Part shown: positions 44,688-54,895 of the stretch, piece after piece
How positions within the stretch are numbered: the first letter of the stretch is position 1
Layout: each line of letters starts with the position of its first letter
Assembly: GCA_001661515.1 (NCBI GenBank)
Contig: LUVW01000021.1
Span: 318,785-382,784, forward strand
Origin: Capniomyces stellatus
Taxonomy: Eukaryota; Kickxellomycota; Harpellomycetes; Harpellales; Legeriomycetaceae
Length of the DNA stretch: 64,000 bases
Direction of reading: 5' to 3'
Notes under the pieces: generated by a model
The model's database searches: none
What the model was told of the DNA's origin: nothing
The model's input: the letters and a program-made list of their open reading frames with translations, nothing else
Translations under genes and position numbers: made by a program

Positions 44688-47600
44688 CTATTCGTTGTAG
44701 CTTTCGGCTATAGTTTTGAAACATCTAAACTGTATACTTGATCTGCTGTTTCCTTTGTCAATCAACTTGCTAATCAGGTCCCACGATCTTCTATCAAGCT
44801 TGATCTGACTGGCGACATTGTATTTGGCAGGAGGTTCAACTATAGGATCAAGAGTTTCGGGACCGACACCGCCGCCGTTACCTGTACCTGTTCCTGTTCC
44901 TGTGCTACTGGAGGTAGAGCTCCTGGTGGAAGACTTGGCCCAGGTCTGAGCTAGGTAGCCAAACAGCAGCCTGAAGGACTCGTTGCTGGCGGGGGTAGAG
45001 TACTCGGACAGGGTTTGTATGATAAATAGCAGTTCCAATGTTGCCTGGATCAGACCCGGTAAGCTGAAGGAGTCGACAGATCTGAAGCTTTTGAGCATGT
45101 TCTGGGCCATGTCGGCCAAAAGAGATTGGAAGCACCTCTTAATTAAGGGTTGCTGCCTGGCGACGCGGCTTTCCTTGGCAACACCAGCCTCACTAACCAA
45201 GTCGAGGACCTCGGCGTGGACAAAGACCAAAAACAGCAGGGCTTCGCTGACATATGGTCTCAGCTCCTTTACAGAGTCGTTGGTGGTCCAGCTGAAGCCA
45301 CCCATCAGAATGCCTCTGCGGACTATGCTGCTCAGCTGCTTGCTCTTGGACCAGACATACTGGTTGAAAATCAGCTCGTCTAGTCTTCTGAACAGGCGTT
45401 CTAGCTGGGGGACATAGGCTGACAGGCTGATGTTGAGCACCTGTTTGATCGCTCTTGAGTGGAGCAGATCCGGGATGACCAGCATTCGGAACGCATGCAT
45501 GTTGCAGAGTGTTGCCAGGACATAGAAGTTTTCTTTTTTGGTTGAGCTTGTGCCTATAAAGGAAGATGAGAGTCTGGAAACTATACTTTGGCTGAGGTTC
45601 TGGTCAATGCTGGATCCAGTAAATACACTAGAACCAGAACCAGAACCAGAACCAAAATCAGAATCAGAATTAATTCCAGTCTCAAACCCAGAATTAAAAC
45701 TAGGTTCAAAACCAGAATTAAAACCAGTTTCAAAGCCACCAGTACTATTGTGTTTGAGTACTTGGGGTTTGGACTTGGTATCGCCTAGTGCTAGATGGTG
45801 AAGAGAGTCCAAAAACTCGTAGATGCTGTTGATGAATGCTAGGCCAGCCTTGTTGATGGACACAGCCTTCAGCTTGTTGGCCTTTTCAGCAGCAGTAGTG
45901 ATCTGGCTGTTGGTGATGTCGAGCTTGGACACGGGGTCAGCAACCACCTTCATAGAAGTGGTGCCTAGAGTTTCGATCTGGCCCAAAATGCTTTGCTGGG
46001 CCCTCAAGTACAGAGCAACTATGTCAGTGTTGGCAATACTTGCGGCTATTGCGGCAGTTCCCGTGTCTGCTTGGGCAGAGTTTGCGGGCGCGGAGTCGTT
46101 TCCGGAGCCACTGCCTCTTGTGCTTGGCTGGAGCTTCTTGAGCATATAGAACTGCGGCCAGTGGGCGGTTCCGTGTCTTAGCTTCCAGGTCTCGTGCGTA
46201 TGGAAGGTCTTGGCATCAATTGACCAGGTTTGACAAAGGACCAGGAGCAGGCCGTACTTGAGCTGTTTAACCAGCACCTCAAGCAGCTGTCTGACCTGGG
46301 TGGATATTTTGAGCGCAGCAATGTCATTGGCCGAGTCCACAACCGTTTCTACAATTCCAGTCATGAAATATCCCGACAGCAGCGTGTGGGTTTGGGGCAG
46401 CAGCGCAACAACCTCTTCAACAAAAGCCTCATGCATCAGACCCTCAATCATCATGCTTTCAACTCCTACTTCTACTATACCCGTTCCTGTTCCTGTTCCT
46501 GTTCCTGTTCCTGCTTTTGTATCTGGGTTGGAGTTTAGGTTTAGGTTTAGGTTTAGATTTAGATTTAGATTTAGATTTAGATTTGGTTTCGACTTTATTC
46601 TTACAAGGCCTGGCTGTGATTGGTCGCCTTGCTGCCCTGCTATTATTATTGTTGATGTTGGTGTTGATTTTGGTAGCAACTTCAACATAGTGAACAGATG
46701 GTTTCCAAACGCTATTATCAAAGTTTCAACCAGCTTGTAGCACTTTAAAGCCTTCTCCCCCTGGTCCAGCTCCTTCTTTCCCGACCCAATGTTTGTGTTG
46801 GTGTTGCCGTTGCTGTAGAAGTCTGAGTTTCGGTTTGTTTGGTCGACTCGGTACTTGTTCTCAATGTGCGACTTTGACAGCTTCCAGAAGTCTGGAACAC
46901 ATCGCACCAGAACCGTTGTTAGGCTCTTGACCGCCGCAAATATCACCCTCCACTTTGCAAACTCCGTGTCGCTCCCAACAGACTCTACGTTGTAATCAAA
47001 TATCCTTTGTGCCATCAACGCCTTCTTCAGCTCCTCTCCTCTTCTGCACACCGCCTCATCCACTGATTCTCTCCCGCTCTCCGACCCAATCCCCCCTCCC
47101 GTGTTTCTTCGGCTCAAGTTCGCTATCTTTCTATCCATCGTTTGGTGAACTTCCGCCATTTGCTCCAATACCCACTGGTGCTGTTTCTCCAGGAAATACC
47201 CAACTGGATCTCCTGATCCTGCCCCTAACTCAAACAAGTACCTATATATCACAAACATATAAATTCAACATTTTGTATTCGTTTTTCTTTCTTGACTTTT
47301 ACTAGTCCAACCAATCTCGATCTCATCCAATCAGTATCATCCAATCAATCTCGATCTCATCCAACCTCAATCTATCACTCTCAATCTATCACTCTCAATA
47401 TATTACTCTCTTTACTTACTTTATAACTGACTCTTGCTCATCAAATGTTCTGTACGACTGCCCCAAATGTCTATACAACGCTGTTCTCAACTCAACAACA
47501 CTATCCTGCACCTCCGACCACACTTTCTCCACTATATTGTCCAATGCTGTGGCTTGTCTAAGCTCTGATCCAGACTCCCCACTACTTAATTTCAACTGTC

Positions 47601-48796
47601 TCAACAAAACTCTCCCTTTTTTAAACTCTCTGACTGCCGTATCAAAATTCCCCTAAAACCCAGTTGTATTATTATTATTATTATTATCATTGCTTTTTTT
47701 TTTCTAGTCATTTTTCTCCCCCCATATTTCATATTACACTTTCATTATTGTTTTATCAATCTGTATATTCATCCAATCATCTCGTCTTACATTGCGGGTC
47801 AACTCGATCAAGTTGTGTGGCAGATTAAAGAAAAACTTGTATCTCCCAACAATGCTCAACGTACTCCGGATCTTTTCTGCCCGCGTTCTCCTTGCTATAA
47901 TCGGATTGTAAATCTTCTCCGCCTTTTCCGTACACTTCTCCATCGCTATCTGGAAATTCTTTGTTCCATACTCCTCAATCTCATTCAAGCTATGTGCCTT
48001 CATTTCGTCGTACAGCATATCAATCTTGTTCTTTGCCTCAACAAATCTGTTAAAGTTGTGTCGCACCAGAATCTTCAACGCCTCTGACCTCTGTGATACT
48101 GCCGATCTTAACGCCTTAGCCCCTTGCACCAAATCCCTAAAAGATGCATCCTTTTGCACCGTTACCAAGAACTCGCTTGCCGAAAACAACCTGTGAGTCA
48201 CAAAGAATTTTGCCCCTATTACCACATTGTTATCATTTTTGTTTTTGTTGCTTGTATTGTTATCACTATCACTATCACTATCACTATCACTATCATATTC
48301 ATTTTTTTCCCCTTGTTGCTGTTGGTATATTTATCTCCTTTCTAATATTCCAACATTCACCTTACTTACTATAACTCAAATCGTTCATTACAACAGGATC
48401 TTCGGTTTGGTACAGCACCCTAATTTTTTTAATAAGCAACTATATTCATTACCAGCTATCTACCCTTTAAACTCTCAATTAAAACCACTATTCTAATTGT
48501 CTTTTCTGTTACGCATCCAATTTGTAGCCTTACTCCATTATCGATTCCTTAAGTCCAAGTGGATCGTAGTCCTTAAACACCGCGTGCTGCATTACTTGCT
48601 CTCCATCTTCATTAACTCCATGTCCCTCAGTAAACTTGTTTCTATGACCACCTGAGGGTCCATTCGATTCATTCGCCCCTAGCTCATCCCCATCATTCTC
48701 ATTCTCATCCTCCCCTCTATCCCTTGGTATATCGCTCCATGTGGATACATTAAATGTTTCCAATCCGTAATACCTCAGCACTATTGCCATTATCAT
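44688..48796 (-). CDS. SEC5: SEC5 (EXOC2), exocyst subunit
   Basis: Four exons, 48796-48534, 48190-47791, 47652-47420 and 47241-44688, join in phases 2, 0 and 2 over introns of 343, 138 and 178 nt to give 1149 residues. Exon 1 is acidic and ends in DPLGLKESI, the conserved N-terminal DPLG motif of Sec5. The N-terminal conserved block follows: LFSASEFLVTVQKDASFRDL, LVRHNFNRFVEAKNKIDMLY, FFFNLPHNLIELTRN and GNFDTAVREFKKGRVLL, then KYLFELGAGSGDPVGYFLEK. The rest is helical, as in the CATCHR rods. The exocyst tethers secretory vesicles at the plasma membrane. Low-complexity inserts lie in the large exon: an Asn-Leu dipeptide run, Thr-Gly runs and Ser/Gly/Phe repeats. Start: two in-frame ATGs (MIMAIVLRYYG); either may be used. 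Confidence 0.93.
45630..45740 (-). repeat. Coding repeat in SEC5 (Ser/Gly/Phe-rich)
   Basis: Imperfect 30-base repeats encode Phe-Glu-(Thr/Pro)-Gly/Ser-(Phe/Ile)-Asn-Ser-Gly-like units next to a run of Gly-Ser dipeptides (six-base units). Confidence 0.7.
46478..46592 (-). repeat. Coding hexanucleotide repeats in SEC5
   Basis: Two adjacent arrays. TTTAGG/TTTAGA units encode a run of about eight Leu-Asn dipeptides, and GTTCCT units encode Gly-Thr dipeptides. Six-base periods preserve the frame. Confidence 0.85.
48258..48296. repeat. (ATCACT)n microsatellite in SEC5 intron 1
   Basis: Six or seven units inside the 343-nt intron, the longest intron in the window, near its acceptor end on the minus strand. 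Confidence 0.8.
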
Positions 48797-49734
48797 TTCA
48801 TAACTTTTAATTCATCTGCTAATACTTTTACCACTAACAAGTATGCTATCTAACCTACATTACCTTCTGTGTCATCATACATCCTTTATTTCTACCTATT
48901 GTTTTGTTTCCTTCTTTGTCAAAAAATACCAACTTTTGCGTGTCGAATACCATATTTTAAGTTGTTATATATATATACTTATTTATATTAGTACTATTTC
49001 TTTTCCCCTCAGCAAAATACAGTTATTTAGCTTTTACTCGATTTATTATGTTTATTTCGCTCGAACTAATTATTAAATCACCATATTTATTCATACCTTC
49101 TCACAAGCCCTAGCTTGTTTACTTGCTTCTTTTCCCGTGTTTCACACACTTGCTTTGTTTATTCTCCAATTATATTTTCTACTCTGCCTGTTGGTTAATT
49201 CAGCCTACCCTGAGCTGTATTTATCGCCTTGGATGCCCCTCTCAATTTCCACACTTGCGTTTTCAATTCAATTCAATTCAAAATAAACTACAACTAAATC
49301 TGCTATTTGAAGACTTTTAGCTTGAAAACAATACCAAAATATATTCGCTTGGGGTTTGTATTATTGTTTTTAATATCGAGTTTATGGCTCTTTTTTTATG
49401 CTCAAAGCACTTTTAGCATTTCAATAATTAAAAAAAAGATACTTTTAGCATAACAGAAACATTTATTTATCTTAGTGTTTTGTTTTTGGTTATAATAAAC
49501 TCTTTTCATTTAGCTTTTCAATTTAAAATAGAATTTGAAGCCAGCTTGTTTACTTACTCATCATCTTTGAGCTGATTCGATTGCTTTTTCCTGTATTGCT
49601 AGTTTTCTATTCGGGGTTTCACTTTTTTCCACTTTAGTTTTGTAAATATTTACATTGGAAAGCTAACCAAAGCCTACCGTTTATTTTTATTTCGACTTTT
49701 ATTCGCTTGTTTGTTAAATTAGACTTTCCAGTTT

Positions 49735-49850
49735 GGTTATTCAGTTATTCAGTTATTCAGTTATTCAGTTATTCAGTTATTCAGTTATTCAGTTATTCAG
49801 TTATTCAGTTATTCAGTTATTCAGTTATTCAGTTATTCAGTTATTCAGTT
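49735..49850. repeat. (TTATTCAG)n minisatellite
   Basis: About 14 perfect copies of an 8-bp unit over 115 bases. Because eight is not a multiple of three, all three plus-strand frames cycle through the same open peptide. Confidence 0.95.
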
Positions 49851-51105
49851 GACTTTGTGATTTGCTTTTTTGATCAAGCATTTATGGACATAAAAAAATA
49901 ACACACAGTTCCAGTTTGCAGCCTAGTAACGCTTAGTTTTTGTATTAACCAAATATGTAACGAGACACTATGCCTTTTTGCCACAAAACAGCAAAAGAAA
50001 AAAAAACAACAAAAAAGGAAACACCGTCTTTCTACCTAATCAGTTTAACTAACGTTGAGCGTTTAAACTGCACTGATTTAACTTGTCACTCCTAAATTAA
50101 TAAACATATTTGTGCTCGCTGGTTCTGGAAAAAAAAACAAAAACAATTTACTAACAATATTATTGTTACAGTTATAAAAACCAATTTTGATCTAATAAAC
50201 ATCCTGTTATTATACACAAACACTACCAGTGATTAGGTTGTGATTACGGTTTTATGAATTAACGTTAAGATCACCGCTTTTTAGTTGCTTGAGGGTTGCT
50301 TTTGATGAGCTAGTTAGCCAAACGCCTAATTCTCTGATTATGACTAGGATATGTACAACAAAGCTTGTGACATTTCTTGGTTTGATAGTGCAAGTAGATT
50401 CATGCTCACTTGATTCTGTTTTTGAATTCTGCATATCGCTATATTGTCAAACTATGATGCGCCATAATTCACCCATAAACCCAGAATGCCTGTTGGTTAT
50501 GTTTTATTAGCGCACATTGAGTGTGGACAAAAGGTTTAGAAATTTAATACCGACTTTTGGGCTTTAAACTGATTAGTTAATTATTACACAATACAATACA
50601 ACATAATACAACACAGCACAACATACTGAATATATGAATCACTCGAAACATTATTGTACTTTGTTGATTGTTGAATATTTTTGCTCATTGTCCATCAGTC
50701 TGCAAGCAGTATTTTTTAAGTACACCTGGCTGTATTTTCTAGTAATATGGCTTATCACCGCCTTCCCTGGTTATAGCATCCACTTCTTTTTTTTATAACG
50801 TTCATTTTTTATAATCTTTTTATTACTATCGTAGCACCTATTTGTTGCTTCATTGTTGATAGCACAAAAAAAAGAGCAAAGGTAAAAATAACAATGTTGC
50901 AATTTTATTTTATTTTATAACAATAACACATACACCATTGTTGATAAGCTCAGCTATTTTTTTCATCAGATGGTTTGAAACAATAACATACAAAACAACG
51001 TATTCATTTATTTAAAATTGCCGCCAAGTTTTTGGTCCCGCTTAAAATATTGTTGAAGACAACGGTACAATGGTCAAAAACAGAATACACTTGTAGTAAA
51101 TGCAA

Positions 51106-51182
51106 TAAGTAAATGTAGTAAGTAAATGTAGTAAGTAAATGTAGTAAGTAAATGTAGAGAGTAAATGTAGAGAGTAAATCTG
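51106..51182. repeat. 13-bp tandem repeat (TAAGTAAATGTAG)
   Basis: About six copies, the last two changed to AGAGTAAATGTAG. Confidence 0.85.
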
Positions 51183-51548
51183 TTCGATGACTCTGTCCGT
51201 AGTTTAATGTTATTCTATGTTAAAGCAGACCTATCTACTATTGAAGGTCCAAATCCGGCAGTTCCAATTTTTTTCTTTAGAGCCACATTCTGCTTTATTG
51301 TTCCGAGGGAAAAGAGTGGCACCTATTCATCAAGGGGCATTGCAACAATCATAACAAAGTAGTGCAGTTTCAATCTCAGCGGTATTGTTTCAGTATCTCG
51401 TATACAAGCGTTTTAACATCATAAAGGTCTTTTGTGTGAGCATTGTTAACTAACAATACCCATATTTGTATATTATTTGAAAGAATTAAAATCTAGATAT
51501 CAATTTGAATTGTTAGCTTACAATTATCGAATTTATAATCAATTGTTG

Positions 51549-51562
51549 CCCCCCCTCCCCCC
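51549..51562 (+). repeat. C-rich tract
   Basis: C runs of 7 and 6 separated by a T, in the gene-poor region. Confidence 0.5.
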
Positions 51563-52975
51563 AAACATCATATATGCTATTTACCAACTAATAAACTGTG
51601 GTATACAAGCACTTATGACAAAGATGTATTTGTGAGGGGTTAGTCACTGTTTGCATTTCGTTATTGTCTACTTACGTCCCCAAAATTGAAGAACTCGAGT
51701 GCGCAAGGCTGGCTTTGCAAAAAAGAAATAGTAAATTTTTCGATGGAATTGTCAATAAAGCACCAAACCAATACAAGGCCGAGTATGTTGTTTATGCTAG
51801 CGGCAATTCGCTTCTGAGGGCATTTTATTCGTTGTTCAAGTCAGCAAAAAAAATTCCAATTTACTCTGAACGGTTTAGATAAGGTAAACAAGCAACATTC
51901 GACTGGTTGACTTATTGGATTCTGTAAATTAATAGTGCAAATACTGGAGGAATTCTGTAAGCAATGCCAACTACGCGATAAAATTAGGAGTTTAGGAATA
52001 CCAGATACCAAAAGCACGGATGAGTGCGGGTATTACCGAATATTGACCATAGTGATGTACAATATCATTATTCTGGAATTATTATCATACTGTAATCAAC
52101 TCAATTTAATTTAAATCTAACAAAGTGAGGAGCAATAAGTTTTAAAATAATGCGCATGACGAATTTACTGGCAAGTTTCTATGTTCACTGTTAGTAATTT
52201 ATAATGCGTTTTATATTGCGTTATGGAAATTCCTTTAGTATATTTTTGTTGAAAATCAACGCTTGATTGCGAAATAATTTGCAAATTCGATAACATAATT
52301 TATTTAAACTGCCTTTACGTTTCTATATTGTTCAAAAAGTTTGTGTAATTTTATAGCTTGTCACCGTAGAATTTTGACATTTATATTTTTAAAACGGATT
52401 GGCGTATGTAGTGCAGCTTCATTCTGGTATTATTTTTTTGAGAAACAAATAAACCTGAATATTTTTTAAATCAGGGCAATATTCAGTGTGGATCAAATGC
52501 TGTATGCTTCTTGAACTTATACTTTGTTTTGGCAAAGCAAGTTATTTCGAATGAAATATGGTCAACACCAAGTTCAAACAACTTGGTACGTATATCTTAG
52601 CTGAGGTGAAAGCGTATGAATATGGACAGAATGTGTTCTATTCTCTCTTACCACTGGCAGCCTGGCTATGCAGCCTGGACAGGCCCAATCATTCTGAAAT
52701 TAAATTAATATATGTGACGTATATCATTTGTAAATTTAAAAGTATAATCGTACTGGAGAACAGCTCTAACTTTGTATGCGATCAAACAAGTAATTTATGG
52801 TTAAATCCTATTGAAATTGCATCAAGTTAAATTGAATGAACTCAGAGATCGACATATGGATGTATTGTTAATAAATGACGGTATACATTCACAAACGTCC
52901 AACTCTTATATTAAAACCTGTTGTTGAGTTCATATAAAATGAACAAAAAAAAGCACATTTCTTAAATTAGTCGAA

Positions 52976-53447
52976 ATGAGATTGTCATTTTTATTTGAAT
53001 CAATATCGATAATTTTCGCTGCTCTGCAAAGTCCAGTTGCGAATAAGCAATTGGCTGTTTGTATAGTATTCTTAAGTACCCAACATGCCAACAGTATTAA
53101 GTTTTATACCTCAATTGTAGCTTTATCATCAAACGTTGCACAACTTACAGTCAATTCAAACAACCACAGCCGCAACCACAGCCGTAACTACAACCGTAAC
53201 TACAACTACAACCGCAACTGCAGCTTCAGATCAAATGCCAACTGCAACCACAGCCGTAACTACAACCGCAACTACAACCACAACTACAACCACAACTACA
53301 ACCACAACCGCAACTACAACTACAACTGCAGCTTCAGCTCAAATTTCAACTACAACTAGAAATATAACCAACTCAACTATAATTACAACATCAACTACAA
53401 TTACAACATCCACCACAATTACAACATTAATTACAATTAAACATTGA
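52976..53447 (+). pseudogene. Possible secreted Thr-rich (mucin-like) gene, frame broken or spliced
   Basis: An ATG at 52976 opens with MRLSFLFESISIIFAALQSP, which looks like a signal peptide. The same frame then runs into Asn/Ser/His/Arg repeats. The +1 frame, open from 53136 to 53447, instead encodes an almost pure Thr/Ala/Val run with Ser and Pro, as in mucin-like wall proteins. An intron of length 1 mod 3 (for example GTTTGT near 53054 to TGTAG at 53121, 64 nt) would connect the signal peptide to the Thr-rich frame, or a frameshift separates them. Hexamer repeats (ACAACC/ACTACA) make up the coding part. I cannot decide between a live spliced gene, a decayed copy and chance. Confidence 0.3.
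53155..53350. repeat. (ACAACY/AACTAC) hexamer-based repeat
   Basis: About 195 bases of interleaved six-base units such as ACAACC, GCAACT, ACTACA and CCACAG. Confidence 0.85.
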
Positions 53448-53550
53448 TACAATTACAATAACTACAATTACAACATTAGTTACAATTGAACATTAATTAC
53501 AATTGAACATTGATACAATTACAACTACAATTACAATTATACTGGGTTTA
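53380..53550. repeat. (ATTACAACA/ACAATT) simple repeat
   Basis: Diverged units of ACAATTACAACATTAATT and ACAATTGAACATTGAT continue from the preceding hexamer array. Confidence 0.75.
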
Positions 53551-54762
53551 TTCTTTAAAATAAGCACTAGCCTAGAATGAGCTTTTCCATTATTGTCTAG
53601 TTCAAACAAATGAATCTGAGAACTAAATATGGTTTATAATGGCGTAAACAATTAGTCCACTTTGTTTCAACGTCTGCTTTACTTTTACATATAGACAGTA
53701 GCATATATCTACTTCGAATGTAACTAGTGTAAGAGTGGGAGGAGTGGAGGCGGGTGGGGCGAGGCGGTGTATTGCATAGTTTCCAGGATAAAGTTTGGCA
53801 GCTTAAAACAAATGGATATTTCATCAGACTATTAGAATCAAAGTTCAGTTCCAGATTGAAGCGATAATAATAATAAAAAAGTTCAGGTTAACTCAATAAA
53901 GAAAAAAGTTTAGTATAAATCAAATTTAATTATAGCTAACAAGAGAGTTTAATTAAATGAATCAAACGCAAACAATTGAACAATTAAAAGCAGCTTGATT
54001 GTAGTTTCGAGTGTTTGGTTAAATTTCAGCGTTGAAATATCTAAATGTAAATGTAATAACAGGCATTGGCAGTGGATTATAAAATTTGTAGTTTCCAGAA
54101 ATTTATTAAAATAATAGAGTTACATTGGATTTATTGTCTTGGTTTTTTATATATATTGTTTTCCCTTACTTGAACATATTGTAAATTTGATTTTGATTTT
54201 GTTTAATAGACAAACCAGGAATAACATTTCAAGGGTTTTTAAAAGATATAAGTGTAAGGAGCAGTGCCCATAATTTTAATTTAGAATTTTAATTCCATTA
54301 TCAGTCCTAAAAACAAAAACAAAAACAAAAACAAATTCAATTTTAATTGTTGAATAAACAATATTGAAGTCAGTACAAGTTTTTTGGGTAGCGAGTTACC
54401 CACTAAATTATACAAAGGTTATACCAACTACCCAATATATTGATAAAAGTCAGCACACAAAGGCCGAAGTATATACACAAATATATTTAAGCATACATAC
54501 ACGCATCCCAAGCTAACATTGCGCTCAGTAGAGGATAGGAGGCTATTTAAATACAGGTCCAACAATATACTGCACCTAGAACAAAGAAAACGCTAAAACG
54601 CTAAAACGCTGAAAACTAGGAGTTAGAAAGATTCACAACCCAGCTTGATATATTTAGGCAAAAGAGATCAAGTTGAGAATCAAAGAAACAGAAACGCAGG
54701 CAAAGATTTAGTTAAGGTCTTATTCCTAACTTTGATAGTCCATCTCGGTCAAGTATTTACAT

Positions 54763-54785
54763 ATATATATCTGGATGTATATAAG
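54763..54785 (+). promoter_or_regulatory. TATA-like element of the HMG-box gene
   Basis: TATATATATCTGG and GTATATAAGC lie about 110-130 bases before the HMG gene start codon. Placed by consensus only. Confidence 0.35.
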
Positions 54786-54895
54786 CGATATCGGCCACAT
54801 TCCTAAAATAGAAATAACCCACAACACTTGTACGTTTGTAAACAGAGAGTAATAAAGCAGCACAGAAGAATATCAGTATTGGGTCAATACTGATA

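Larger units (their letters stand above)
48797..54895. other. 6.1-kb gene-poor, repeat-rich region
   Basis: The longest stretch without a supported gene. It is AT-rich with at least five tandem arrays (49735-49850, 50585-50630, 51106-51182, 53155-53350, 53380-53550) and a C-tract at 51549-51562. Short coding-like islands occur at 51617-51882 (plus; reads VPKIEELECARLALQKRNSK, no ATG), 52558-52830 (plus, 90 residues from ATG) and 50252-50434 (minus, 60 residues), none with a family signature. The last few hundred bases, with TATATATA at 54763, should be the HMG gene promoter. Confidence 0.45.

Noticed and set aside
46258..46740. 160-codon plus-strand frame with FRFRFR and VPVPVP runs
   Set aside because: It is the complement of the hexanucleotide repeats in SEC5.
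49707..49901. 64-codon frame with YSVIQLFS repeats
   Set aside because: Produced by the TTATTCAG minisatellite, which is open in all frames.
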